From: Phialophora verrucosa | Taxonomy: Eukaryota; Ascomycota; Eurotiomycetes; Chaetothyriales; Herpotrichiellaceae | Assembly: GCA_002099365.1 (NCBI GenBank) | Contig: MSED01000015.1 | Location: 1,736,001 to 1,800,000, forward strand | Direction: 5' to 3' | DNA: 64,000 nt | Part shown: positions 33,232 through 45,042 of the stretch, piece after piece | Position numbering within the stretch: the first letter of the stretch is position 1 | How the letters are laid out: each line of letters opens with the position of its first letter | Program-made: the position numbers and the translations under genes | The notes under the pieces: model-generated | What the model saw: the letters and a program-made list of their open reading frames with translations, nothing else | The model's database searches: none | Told to the model about the DNA's origin: nothing

Positions 33232-34796
33232 CTTGGTTTAGGTAGCGAGGTCACTGACTGAGTTTTGTGCAAGATGATGGACACAACCCTCGACATAGAT
33301 TGCGGCAGGAGTCTCCTTGGTTTATAGCATGGTTTCCCTGCGCCGTACCACCGAACAAGTACTTGTCCGGCTTCAGCGTCGTTCACATGAAGCCAGGCCA
33401 TCACCTCGTATCAAGCCGTGTTTCAAGTCTTGAAAGCGTCCAACAGACGCAAAATGTCTGGCGTAGGAGAGGTCCAGTGGATGATTGTCCAGTTTCTCAA
33501 TCAGAGGCCTATCCCAAATTGGACGATACATGGCTCTGGGCAATTCAAAAGGACTGATTTACCCTCGACAAAGTGCATGGGGCAGACTCTCGCCCCAAAG
33601 CTGCATGCACACGAGCATTTGGGTTTTTCGACAAAAGTCTGAACGCATTCCCACCTCTCCAAGATCTGCCCGCCTCGCATCTCGTTCTTATTTCCTCGCT
33701 AGGAAGCGGCCGTTGAATCATGTCAAAGAGATTGCCAAGACGAGAGCTGGATTCAGCTCCCTCGACTTGGCCAATGGAGATTGATCTCTGCGCGACTGCA
33801 ATTCTTACTTAGTGCTGTGTCGGTAGCGAGACTGGAGGAGTGACGCGAAGCTTGTGACCAAGAAGTCTTGGGTTGCTTGAAACGTTACGGAACCTTTACT
33901 GTACTCCAGGCGAACGAACCTCCCAGCTCGCATTCTACTGTAGCAAGCTCGTGTTTGCTCTCTCCACCACATCCAAGGTGCTCTCGAGATTGACAACCAA
34001 TTGCTAGAGGACATGCACATGCACACTTGCATGGTCGAATCGCTCGCTGCCTTATTGCACCACCCCGGTGCTTTTGCATCTTCGGCTCAGTACGTCCTTC
34101 GTCAGAGCCCACTGAAACCTCGGACTTGACCAGAAATGAGCCCTACGTACCCATGTCCCTCGGAGTCCTCGAAGCTAGACAGCTGCATGATGCCTATTGG
34201 CAACACTGATTCGACAACCCTCGTCGGCCCAGGCGACCCTGACCATCATACTCTATGGATGACATACCACATACCCAGGGGCATACGAGTACAGTACAGT
34301 ACAGGACTCCTTCCCGAAGGAAATGATAACCTGGCCGCCCGCGTAGGACAGGTGAATGACACCAGACTGAGTACAGTAATAGGGATGGTCTCTTGGGCTG
34401 GGTCGGCGCTCTCAAGACCAGCAGGGATGTCTCCTGCACCTGTGCCCTTGTCTCCTTTCAACGACAACATTCAGCCCATTCGGCTTGGAGGGCCGCCTGT
34501 TGAGAAAGTTCGGTACTGTACCACCCCGGTCAACTTCCAGCTTCCAGCCCTAAGAGGACCAAGTTCGAGAAGTGATTTGAGCTTGGACACGACTTGCCTC
34601 CTTTTTTGGTCATCTGGAAAGTGGTGACAGTGAAAAGAGACAGGGACAGGGACAGTGAATAGGATGGTCAAAGGGGAACAAGGCGTTCAATGTGATGATA
34701 TTTTTCGTCAAGACCTCATCCATCTCGCTTGTCATGCTTATATCTACCGACCTACATACCTTGTGCTTGAATCTCAGCAATCGTGCCAGGACACAA
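33232..34796. other. Intergenic region of 1.56 kb
   Basis: Holds TACGAGTA followed by a short GTACA run (34284-34301). Otherwise only short unsupported frames. Confidence 0.5.
33321..33326 (-). promoter_or_regulatory. TATA box candidate upstream of Cys-rich GPI-type gene
   Basis: Minus-strand TATAAA, 90-95 bp before the ATG at 33231. Confidence 0.45.
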
Positions 34797-37605
34797 TCAA
34801 CACGAACCTGCCGATCCCTTCACTTCGTCTTTCCCGGTCTCACTCGAATGGGAATCCAAAGGTGCCGTACTTGTCTCACTGGCAGCATCGCCCACCAGGG
34901 TCACCTCACTCCTACCACTCTTCGTGCTCGAACGGCTGAACAACCGCGACAACCCTATCTCATTCTTCTCGCTTTTCCTGCTCGTCAGGCGCGAAAGGCT
35001 CAGGCTCGGATTCGGACTTGGGTTCCTCGGCGTGCTCCCCTCAGAAGACGTGCTACTCCTGCTCTCCGTGGTCTTCAACTCGGGCGGCCCAAGCTCATTC
35101 CACCGCCTGATGACCTCGATCCGCTCCTCCTCGGTCGACTTCTGCACGTCCTCAAACCCTTCCATATAGCGCGTGGCCAGGATGAAGCTAAGCGTCGAAT
35201 CCCCGCCCAGTTTCTTCTTGATGGCGTCGTACGTCGCGCGGATTCCCAGCGCCACATGCCCGATCACCAACCCCCTCTGTCGGAAGATCAAATGGCCAAT
35301 TCCCTTGCCTAGTCCTTTGCCAAATCCCTTCAAGCCGTCTGCCTTGGCGCCTTTGTATGGCTCATACACTACCCCGCCCCATGCTTTCGCCATGTTGAGC
35401 GGTATGTGGACAATGTCGGAGGCGATGCCACCCACCGTGCTAAGAACAGGGTTCGGCCCCGCTACGCGGGCACTCATGACGCCGAATTCAGTGGGATATT
35501 CGCACGGGCGATATAATGCCAAGGCATTGACGTCGAGGAGACCTTCATTGCCCAACACCGTGGCAGCGAAGGCGCTGAGTCGGATATCCGCTGTCGGTGT
35601 GGCGGCCCCCTTTGACTTGGCTGTCCGGACGGTCCACACGGCGGGCCGTGACGGCGCGAGAGCGCAGCGGAGGTACTCGATGCTGAGTTGGGCGTGGAAA
35701 CTCGCAGCCCCGACTTCGGTGCCCTTTTCCTCTTTGATCCGGTCGCCTAGTTCCTTCGCGCGCGCCAATGTCTCGGGCTTCAGGCCTTCGAGGATCGCGG
35801 CTGCGAGGCGGTCGGCCGTGAGGTCTTTGTACGGAATCGGCGTGGGTCCTGCGCCGGCGCGAGCAATCATTGCGCCCCAGAAGGGTTGGTCCCCGAAGAA
35901 CGGCACAATGACCGTGGGTCTCCCCAGCGCGATCCCGGCTGCTGTGGTGCCGGCGCCGCCGTGGTGCACGACACACGAGACGTGTTGGAAGAGCCAGTCG
36001 TGAGGCACGTTCCCGAGCATAAACACGTCGTTGGGTTGGCCTAGGTCATCGCCCCCGAGCCCACCCCAGCCCTTGGAGACGAGGGCGCGTTGGCCCGTCT
36101 TCCTGACGGCGTCGAAGATCAGTTTCGTCATGCCGTTATGGTCGTCCACGACAATGGAACCGAAGCCGATGTAGACTGGGGGTGGACCAGCCGCCAGAAA
36201 CTCCGCAAGCGCCGGGTCGGGCTGGTAGTTCGACGCCAGCGACAGGAAATAGAAGCCCGCGATGGTGATGTGCGGCCCCCAGTCCTTCGGTTTAGGGATC
36301 AGCGCCGGAGACCTGTCCCACTATATCAGCCTCAACTCTCTCCTTTGGAGGGCTTGCCTTGCGATGCCTAGACAGCCCCATACAAGGCACTCACTCACCA
36401 GCAGTAGGTATACGGGATGCGCAAGCGATGGAGCATGTCCGTTGCGGCGGCCTGTGATAGCATATGCAGACCGAGGGTCTCCTTTCTGAACTTGTTGGTA
36501 AGATCGCCGAGGCCTTCCCAGGTCATCATGTCGACGAGTGTGTAGCTCATCTCGTTAGTCATGCTTCGACTTGCATTTGACGACTTAATATTGGCAATCG
36601 GCTGCGGGAACTCGCGGGTCGGAGACCATGGCATTCTGAAATACCCCATATCGCCATCAGCACTGCAAGCAGGGAGGAATCGGGGCGACAGCAACCACAT
36701 CGTAACTCACGTGAACATCAAATGCAGAGGCACGCCCAACTTTTCCGCACAGTGAATATGCGCGAAACTCGGCGGATTCGCAATGATAGCATGTGCGACG
36801 AATGGCTTCCTCTTGGGCCCTGCTGATGTGCCGCTTTCCTCTTGCTCCCCGCCCTTCTTCACCTCGTCCGCATCAGCGCACGATTTCCAACACCCCAGCA
36901 ATATCTCGGCCATGCCCTTGCGCCGTTTCCCCACGTCCCCTTCCTTGATCGATTTTATTCCGGGGATCAGGCCCGGATTCTTGACCATGAACGCCATCAA
37001 CTCCGCCGGATCGCCGCCGATGTCAAAGTGCTCGAGGCCATTTTCTTCAACGAACTTCTTGAACGTGCCGTGCGTGGCGAGCCGAACGCGGTGTCCGTAC
37101 TGAATCTTGAGAACGATGCCCAACGCCACGAAGGGCTGGACATCGCCTCTCGATCCGACGACCTGGATGACGATGTTCAGGCGCGGAGGGACGCGCGAAG
37201 GCCTATGACTCGCTTCGAGGAGGGTGTGCGCTTGGGTTGCTGCGTCGGGAACCGGGAGTGTTGCGCCTGGACCTGGGTGTATCTGGTTCTCCTCCACGCG
37301 CGATAGCTGGAGTTGTTCGATCTGGCGGGCGAACAGTTCGTTGACCTCATTGATTGTGATGTCGACGCGCCCGTCGTCTGGTGTGCCGTTACGTTAGTCC
37401 GTGGCTTGTCACACCATGTCACATTATGCCGTGCCAGGCCATTCGGAAAACACTCGAATTTGGGCAGCAACCAACAAGGGAACTAACCTCCCACTTTGGT
37501 CTGCGCGCCCAACGCATCTTGCTTCTCGTCAAAAGTCTTCTCGGTGTCGTAGAAGGGCGGGGGAGGAGAAGGAGGAGGTGGAGGAGGCGGCGCCTCCGAC
37601 GCCAT
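34797..37605 (-). CDS. UDP-glycosyltransferase, sterol 3-beta-glucosyltransferase-like
   Basis: Four exons: 37605-37488, 37377-36711, 36635-36399 and 36312-34797, giving 845 residues. Introns are 110, 75 and 86 nt. Splicing restores LHLMFTMPWSPTREFPQP and YTYCWSPALIPKPKDWGPHI, both usual in this family. The N-terminal domain (Glyco_transf_28 fold) has VVGSRGDVQPF at 112-122. The C-terminal donor domain has NVPHDWLFQHVSCVVHHGGAGTT (HHGGAGTT at 457-464), then GRPTVIVPFFGDQPFWG, the UDP-sugar binding signature. It belongs to the UGT80/Atg26 group, which glucosylates sterols. The PH and GRAM domains of Atg26 are absent, so this is the shorter soluble type. About 200 extra C-terminal residues include a Gly/Lys-rich amphipathic region (KGFGKGLGKGIGHLI) that may touch membranes, and a Ser-rich tail. 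The sterol substrate is inferred. Confidence 0.9.
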
Positions 37606-38752
37606 TAGATGAAGTTCTCGTCGTCAGGCGTGTTGAGGGTTCGAGGGCAAGTGGTAGCGGTAGTAGCATCGCCGCCTCAGTAAGAGGTATGGACGAGCAC
37701 TATGACTGTGCAACAGCAACAACAAACGTGACCATCATGCAATGCCCAAGTACTGTACGTTTCTTGCCTTCATCGTGACTTGAGGGCAAGATTGGTCTAT
37801 TATTCTTGTGTAATCCCAGCACTCCCCGCCTTCACGATCGAAAAAGCAGCAGACCGATAAGAAACTCGAGAATCGAATTGGAGGGGAGTGTCAAGTCCAT
37901 CCCGCCCTTGATCTGCAGCTGGGATGCAACACAGGGATCGCGCCATGTGCTAGAAGCAATGCCGAGTACTGGACCATGTCCTAAAATGCTTGATTGGTGC
38001 CGGTTATTGAGGTGAGTAGCCGTGCCTCCATCAAACGGCCACGGCGGCACGACACCGGCCGCATTGTTGCACGAGCGCCTCTTCTGTCACCGTCCGTACT
38101 CGTATTTGCTCCATGCACCGGACTGTATTCTGTCAAGACGCAGACGTCAGAGCAATAATGGTAGCGTCTCTCCCTGGGGACCATGTCCGAGGACAGATGC
38201 ATCTCCTGAATGATACATGAGGATCGTCTGAGAAGAGGCATCTGCGCTGCGAATCTCGAGTCTTCATACATAGAAGAGAATACGTGGGTAGCCATAGGCT
38301 TCAGCTGAAACGCCTCCCTCACTGTCCATCTTTCCTTCTCGGGTTCAACGAGCATGACGCACCCGTGTATTTCGGTTACGACGTAAAAGGGAATGTCCCT
38401 GATGTAGACAGCGGTTGATGATGTCTACATACACTCGGCAATAAATATCTAGACGAAACGAGACCGACTTGTCTCGACACATCCTGTACGCTGAGTCGAA
38501 TGGCTTTGATGCCTCGGCGGGTTCGCAGTGTCTCATAATGAGCCTGGATTGACCCCGTCACCCATAATGAACCGAAGAATGAACCTGGCCCATAAATATG
38601 TGTCTGCGCAACGCTTTTCGGGTATACAGTACCCTTTTGGAGAGCTTTTTATGTCCAAGCGCCATCATGCTTTTCAAGCCCCTCGCTGGAATGAAGCCAA
38701 ATCTCAGTCTTGCGCAATGATCGCTAAAGAAACGAAGAAATGCTCTCGCGAA
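37606..38752. other. Intergenic region of 1.15 kb
   Basis: Promoter side of the glycosyltransferase. TACTCGTA lies at 38097-38104. No gene is seen. Confidence 0.5.
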
Positions 38753-40159
38753 CTATATCATCCGGCCAGGGTCATGACCGCCCCAAGCACTGCCAAAGTT
38801 CCTGCTGTTCTTCATCCTCAACCTTGGCATCTCATCGTCAGTAGTAGACGACCCCGCCTGTTGATCGTTTGATTCTGGCTCCACGTTGCCCCCTGCCAAC
38901 TTGGACTCTGTTCTCTCCTGCTGCCTTTTCTCTTCGATGAGCCTAGCGTCAAGCGAGTTTAGGAAAGTGGCCGATTCAACGGTCTTGGCATTCGGATCGA
39001 GCATCAAAGGTCCTGTCAGGGCGGGGTCATCCTGCGCTTCATGAACCGGTAGCAGCTCCTCCTGATGGTTTTCCTTTCTGTTGTCCTCCCTAGGAGACGA
39101 GAATGAAAAGTATGAGTCGGAGTTCTCAGACGGCCGAATGGGTGGACGCTTCGTCGGAGCAGGAGCAAAAGGCTTCTCTTGCTTCGGTGTCAACGTCGTG
39201 CTTGGAGAGTCGGATGATAGGGTACCATCGAAAACCATGGGTGTATGACCAGCATGGCGCCTCAGTTTCTCATCCAGAGGGGACAACAGCGTGCCAACGT
39301 CGACCTTCAGGGAATCCTCTTTCCCGGGTGGTGGTGACGGGGACCGTGCGGGACTAGCGAACTGTGGACTGGTGATTTCCTTGTCAAAGGACGAGGTCAG
39401 AGCGGCGGACTTGAGCGTGATTCCGTCGAGGGTCTTATCAACCTGTTCAATCGGGACTGGGACATTCTCCTGAGCGGCCGACGACGGAGAGGTCTCCTTG
39501 GACAGAGCTGGCAGTGCGTCGTCTTCCGAAATGCTTGGCAGATGGTTTGCTTCTTCTTCGTGGCTGAAGACTCTCGTCACCGGTGGCGTGTTTTCCGGTC
39601 CTATCCAAACAGGCGGCTCTGAGATTGTCCGGTCAGGGGAGATGCGCTGGCGAAGTTTGCCATTGGCCGCAACTGGTAATGAATTCGTCCTGAATGAATG
39701 GATACTGCCCGCGGCGGAATCATTGCTTGACCGTCTATTGGGCTCACGAGTTCTGCTGAGTTTTTGTTCCAATTCCGCTATGCGAGCCTTGAGCGCGGAT
39801 CTTTCTATGTCCCATGTTTTCCGTTCGCTCTCGTGGGATTGCCTCAGCTGTGTATTCAGCAGCCTACATTGTTCCATGTATGCAGTGATGTCCACCACCG
39901 GTGTCGAGGTTGCTTTCTGGAAGGAATGCTTAGGCAATTGGCTCGCAGAGGGAATTGGGGGAAGCAGCGGGACGTCGGTGGCTATCGAATGGCGTGCTTG
40001 CATTGGAAACGAGGGAGGATCTGAGAAACGAACACCCTTGAAATCGAAGGAGGATCCCATGGCTGGGGGATGTGTGAGAGGAGAATAATGGTCTGGATCG
40101 TGCTCAAGGGCTGGTGTTGGGTCAAAGGCATGGGTTGGAGACGCGGACCGAGCAGCCAT
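38753..40159 (-). CDS. Uncharacterised disordered protein with short coiled coil
   Basis: Intronless, 468 residues from ATG 40159 (MAARSASPTH). The frame is open to 40336, but this ATG begins the conserved-looking part. FDFKGVRFSDPPSFP lies near residue 36. A coiled coil at about 90-140 (ITAYMEQCRLLNTQLRQSHE...LKARIAELEQKLS) is followed by roughly 270 residues rich in Pro, Ser and acidic residues. The C-terminus ends with MLDPNAKTVESATFLNSLDARL and MPRLRMKNSRNFGSAWG. These islands look conserved among filamentous ascomycetes by composition, but I cannot name the family. No TM segment or enzyme motif is seen. It is probably a scaffold or regulatory protein. Confidence 0.75.
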   Translation of the reverse strand: MAARSASPTHAFDPTPALEHDPDHYSPLTHPPAMGSSFDFKGVRFSDPPSFPMQARHSIATDVPLLPPIPSASQLPKHSFQKATSTPVVDITAYMEQCRLLNTQLRQSHESERKTWDIERSALKARIAELEQKLSRTREPNRRSSNDSAAGSIHSFRTNSLPVAANGKLRQRISPDRTISEPPVWIGPENTPPVTRVFSHEEEANHLPSISEDDALPALSKETSPSSAAQENVPVPIEQVDKTLDGITLKSAALTSSFDKEITSPQFASPARSPSPPPGKEDSLKVDVGTLLSPLDEKLRRHAGHTPMVFDGTLSSDSPSTTLTPKQEKPFAPAPTKRPPIRPSENSDSYFSFSSPREDNRKENHQEELLPVHEAQDDPALTGPLMLDPNAKTVESATFLNSLDARLIEEKRQQERTESKLAGGNVEPESNDQQAGSSTTDDEMPRLRMKNSRNFGSAWGGHDPGRMI

Positions 40160-42037
40160 CGCGGGCAAGGGGTGGTGATAGGCCTTGCGACAGGTAAGCG
40201 AAGTCGAGACGTGAAGATGTACTGGAGTGTATCGAAGTGGTAGCGATGTTGGAGAAGCAAACAGGCTATGACGTTTGCGTGTGTCTCTGCCGAGGCGTTG
40301 TATCAAGATGACTGATAGACTGAAGAAGATGCACAATATAATAGATGTAGACGGTACGATATGACGCTCAAGACAAGTTTCTCAACGAGAGTGAAGGTCG
40401 ACTTGGAATCTGGAGCAAGATGAAGAGACGGTGAATCGAGGCACCTCAGCCTCGATGTGGGCAGCAGCGATGTGGTTGCGGGCAGGTGCCAGTGTGTGCG
40501 CTGTGCAGGTGGAGAGCCCTCAGTCCCTCTCGTGGCACTCACCCACTGCTGACACTCGATTCTTCCTGTTCCTTGGGGATCTGCCTTTGCCCTGGATGAC
40601 GTTGATTTGAGCGTTGCACCTGAGATGTGGGTTGCTGCTGCATTGGATCTGGAATAAAAATTTGGGAACCGGGCTGATCTGCAGGCTCCATCTTGCCCGC
40701 AAAGGGCCAACCGGGGGCCTTTGATTCAGGGTCCAGTTTGCTGTAGTGCGACCCCGGCCACGCCCGATCCTCTTTTTCAGGGGCGCTCAAGCCACCCGCC
40801 TCGGCAGGCCAACCCCCGAAAGAGCATTTGGAGCCCTGGAAAGTTGACGTGATCTCCGCTGCCTGCGAATTTCTGAGAACTGTCGCGTGCGCTGCATCTC
40901 TCACTGTGACCAATCGCTAGATTTCTCTAGGGAGTTGATGTCCTCGAGATCTCGCCCGAGCACTCGCCGGGTACGAGGATACAACCTCAGGGTGAAGTTT
41001 TTAATTCATCAGCTTCTAGAAGGATGTCCCTTTCGCCCCAGAGCGGACATCGCGGCATCAAAATGAACCATCCTTACAACGCGACAGCGGCTGGCGACCA
41101 CGATCCGCCTTAACTGCGGCAATTAACAGTCCGGGCGCAGGTGAAGACGTTTCTCCTTTTGTATTCTTGATATTGCGCGTTCAAGATTTGATGGACGCTC
41201 TCGAACATTGCACCCAGCTAATGCCAGATAACATGTTTGTATCTTTTCGGATCTGACGATCTGACGACCAGCTATATTTGTTGAACCCTCTAATGCTGGG
41301 AGTGATCATTGGTGCTCAAACGCAAGATCGAGGTCCGAGGCTCAACCATCGTCCGTCTCGAAGCCGACCAACCCAAAGAAATTTTCAGTGCAGACGACTC
41401 CCCTGTCCCGGTAGGTTTCTGTCGAGGCTTTGTCTGCCGCGGGCTCGCGTGGCATAGCAAGGCCCGTGCAGAACTTTAAGGCCTCAGTGACGAGACATTG
41501 TTACAGCCTCACAGCGTATACCTCGGCGAGAAGGTCACGTGCCTTCTGATGACAGTCATCAGCACACTTCAGACGTTTCGTTCAGTCACCCAAATCGACG
41601 CCTTATCTTCTGCGGAGACGTCGTCAAGCTGCAGCCATGGACTGCTAGCGTAGTACGCATCCACAGTCAGCGATCGTCCTCTTGGACGTATTTGGGCCTG
41701 AGGTCGAATATGCTCCTGTCGGTACCAAACGGGTTATGCCTAGGTGGGGGCCTGACGGTCAGACTGCAGATCCGCGGACGATGCTACCAGTACGAGTACA
41801 CGTTCAACTGACGGTGTGGCCACACAGAACTGGCGACTGTCCCTGTCACTTCCCTATTAAGGCCGAGGGTGTTCCCGTCCTGCGGCATCCTTACACCAGA
41901 GCATAGCACCAAGGCAGCATGGCCTAAGGAAATGACCACAATAAAATCATTCCAGCGACCTAGCAACACAACCCTGGGTCTTCTTCGCATTTCTCACCTT
42001 GAGCTCTGCCGTGTGTTTCAATCCGGTTGTGTTCAGC
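40160..42037. other. Intergenic region of 1.9 kb between divergent genes
   Basis: Shared upstream region of the coiled-coil gene (leftward) and the multicopper oxidase (rightward). TACGAGTA lies at 41791-41798. No gene is recognised. Confidence 0.5.
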
Positions 42038-44516
42038 ATGTTTCTCACGATACTCCAACTGCTTCTGTTTTGGCCGGCACTGGCAATTGGCAATGCCCCG
42101 AGTCCGGATGCCTTCCCAGACTACGTGCTTGTTGCAACGGCGCAGAACATAAACATCAACTGTCGAAGCAGATACTCGGTAGTATTTAATGGCACAACCC
42201 CTGGTCCTCCCGTAAGGTACCCTCCCAACCTGCACTGACTTCCTCAAAAACTCCCTCGTCGTCTTGTCCTTCATCCGGGCCTTGGATGCTAACAGCCGAC
42301 AGCTGTACCTTCGAGAGAACTACACGACATGGGTGAGAGTCTACAACAGGATTGAGAACGAGAATCTTACTGTGGTGCGTCATGCAGCTCTGGGCCAATA
42401 TCAGAAGCATGTGGGACGTTAGCTAAGCAGGCGTGGATAAGCATTGGCATGGCTTGTCGCAGAGGACCTCACCGTTTTCCGACGGCACGCCTGCTGTCTC
42501 GCAATGGCCTATCGCCCCGAACGAATTCTTCGACTACTCGATCACACCGCAAATAGGGGATGCCGGCTCCTTTTTCTACCATTCCCACGTAGGATTTCAG
42601 TCCAATACTGCCCAGGGCGTTGTTATCGTAGAAGAAGCGCGAGAAAAGACGCCGCCCTACAGCTACGACGAGGATCTATCGCTGTTCATTCAAGACTATT
42701 TCCCCAGAAACGATTCATCGATAGAGCAGGGACTTATTGCCAATCCCTTCCAGTGGTCTGGGGAAGCCGAGGCGATATCCATCAACGGCTTCAGCGGTAA
42801 TTCTTCCTTCAGCAACGCTTCGGATGCTTCGTGCGCTCCCTACGCCATCACCGTCGTCCCTGGGCGCGTGTATCGACTGCGCTTCATCAGTGCCACTGCG
42901 CTCTCCCTGGTCACCGTTGGTATCGAAGGCCATTCGAACTTGACCATTATCGAGGCGGACGGTTCATACACCAAATCATGGGGTACAGATCACGTCCAAC
43001 TCGGCAGTGGGCAACGCTTCAGTATCATCCTGCAGGCAAAGACGCAAGCGGAACTCGCAGCAGCCGGCAACAGAACAGACTTTTGGATTCGGTACGAGAA
43101 TCGAGAAAGACCGAACAATGTTTCCGGATATGCTTTATTGCATTACAACATTTCCGGCCGGTCCACGAATCTCCCGCCTGGCCTGCCTACAACACCGCCG
43201 ATCACTCTACCTCGCAATGTGACTGCCTGGGCAGAGTATTCTCTCGAGCCGCTGAACCTGGTCGAACCATTCCCCAGCCTATCGGAGGTGACACGAACGA
43301 TCTATATTACCATGCAGCAAGTTATCCGCGTTGGTGCTTTCGTCAACGGGACCATCAATGGCACACTGCAATGGGCGTACGCTTCGACCTCGACCTGTCG
43401 CATCGAACTGGGCTGACAATTGTGCAGACAGAACAACCTGATCTGGCAGACCGCTCAACGCGAATCTGACAACAGCGCCCCCTACCTCGTTCAGCTCTAC
43501 ACCACCGGACAAACTCCAAACTACACGGCGGCGCTGCAAAATGGCGGGTGGGACCCCTATAGCAATGCCTTTCCTGCTCTACCAGGCGAGGTGCTCGATA
43601 TCGTCTGGCTAAGCAACTCCGGCCCGACGGGGGGTTATGATTTCCATCCCATGCACGCTCATGGGAAGCATTATTTCGACCTTGGTTCTGGGTGAGTTTT
43701 TCCATGTCAAGGAGTTGCACTTGTTCCCGCTTTTGAGCTTTGACGGTAAGGGGAAGTTGGGCTCGAATTCTTCGCATCGACAGGATCACACCCATCATAT
43801 TGAGACATGTTGGGATGGCGAACAGCTACGCCCCCTGACACGGACATTGCACGGTGCCACCCGCTTTCAGCATAGATGCCTTTTTTTCACATTGTCTAAG
43901 TTCTGCAGCCCCCTGATATCTTACAGGAACGGCACCTACAATGCAACCGACAACGAAGTGCGCTTCGGAAACTACACCCCGGCCCTTCGCGACACGACGA
44001 TCCTATACAGATACGCCACCTCGGCTCAGAAGAACTACACGTCAGGGTGGCGAGCGTGGCGGATCCGCGTTACAGAAGACGACGTCGGCGCGTGGATGAT
44101 GCATTGTCATATCGTGAGACAGCCCCTAGAAACCTGCAGGATTACGTACTACGTACGATTACAAGGACTGATGCTGATCACGATGCAGCTCCAACACATG
44201 ATCATGGGCATGCAGACAGTGTGGGTGTTTGGGAACAGCAGCTCGATATTGAGCAAGTTCCCCACGCAACCAGTGAGTCCCTCTCGGCTGTGCCAGGTTG
44301 GCCGTGAACAAGAATGCTTGACCTAACGCGAATGCTTGGTCTAATGCGAACGTTTGGTCTAACGCGAATGCTGATCTAACGCGAAACGGACCTTGAATGC
44401 TAACTGTCAATCAGTATATAAACGGGTACCTGGACTACGGTGGAGACGCGTATGGGAATGATTCGTACGACCCTCTCGTGGACGCGTTCCCGAATCCCAC
44501 CGCCAGAATCAGATGA
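42038..44516 (+). CDS. Secreted multicopper oxidase, ascorbate-oxidase/laccase-like
   Basis: Seven exons: 42038-42211, 42303-42374, 42442-43376, 43428-43691, 43927-44113, 44189-44272 and 44415-44516, giving 605 residues. All introns are GT-AG (51-235 nt). The signal peptide is residues 1-18. All four copper motifs are complete after splicing: HWHG, FYHSHVG, HPMHAHG and HCH-x3-H-x3-GM (HCHILQHMIMGM). The axial residue of the type 1 copper site is Met, as in plant ascorbate oxidase, which usually goes with a lower redox potential than Leu or Phe types. HPMHAHGKHYFDLGSGNGTYN is typical of the ascomycete ascorbate-oxidase-like group. Several N-glycosylation sites are present. It probably oxidises phenolics, pigment precursors or metal ions outside the cell with reduction of O2 to water. 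Intron 6 holds a tandem repeat. A GMC remnant lies immediately downstream on the other strand. Confidence 0.92.
44313..44383. repeat. 18-bp minisatellite inside multicopper oxidase intron 6
   Basis: Four head-to-tail copies, AATGCTTGACCTAACGCG and variants, at 44313, 44331, 44349 and 44367 (the last 17 bp). They fill half of the 142-nt intron 44273-44414. Each copy carries a CTAAC or CTAAT, which resembles a branch-point sequence. Confidence 0.85.
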
Positions 44517-44805
44517 AGGAGGAAGAGGTCCATCCCAGCATGCAGCACGGCAAGGGCAGGTAGTAGTGAGCGAGAAACCAGAAACCAGAAATCATATGGC
44601 GTGTGTTATTTATTTATCGTATATATAGTACAAGTGGATGTGTATCTCAAAAGCGCTCGGCGAAGGAGTGATTACTTGACGGCGATTCTAACCTCAACCT
44701 CAGACTCATCTAGAACTGGATGCCATGGCTTGGACAGTCTCTAGCCAGTTGCTCAATTAATAACTCACCCAGCCACTCGCCCCCCGGCTCACTATGCGTC
44801 TTCGT

Positions 44806-45042
44806 CTAGACGTCATACTCTCCCTTGACGACCTGCTTGAACAACTCTGGGTATTCCGGCGCTCGGAGACAGGCGATGGGAGGGGTGTCAGCGTACTTGG
44901 GACCGGCCTCAATGACCAGCACAGAGACCTTAGGGTTCTCAGCCAAACGACCGGCGACGACGCATCCAGCAGTGCCACCCCCGACGACAATGAAGTCGAA
45001 CGCCTTGGGGGCATCCTTCGGAGCTGTGGCGGGGTGCACCAT
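44806..45042 (-). pseudogene. N-terminal remnant of a GMC oxidoreductase
   Basis: A 78-codon frame from ATG 45042 to TAG at 44806. It contains an intact FAD-binding start, FDFIVVGGGTAGCVVAGRLAE, and NPKVSVLVIEAGP, exactly as in full-length GMC enzymes of about 550-650 residues. After residue 50 it loses similarity and stops just past GEYD, roughly where intact proteins read KYDW. The 290 bp to the left contain no further GMC motif in any frame. The flavin could not be held by this piece alone. A TATAAA-like box at 45216-45221 suggests it once had its own promoter. It is different enough from the 15-kb GMC enzyme (VGGGTAG versus VGSGPAG) to be a separate lineage. A short functional peptide cannot be excluded but is unlikely. 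Confidence 0.7.

Noticed and set aside
34136..34627. 163-codon frame between the GPI-type gene and the glycosyltransferase
   Set aside because: No recognisable domain, and composition is like noncoding DNA around it.
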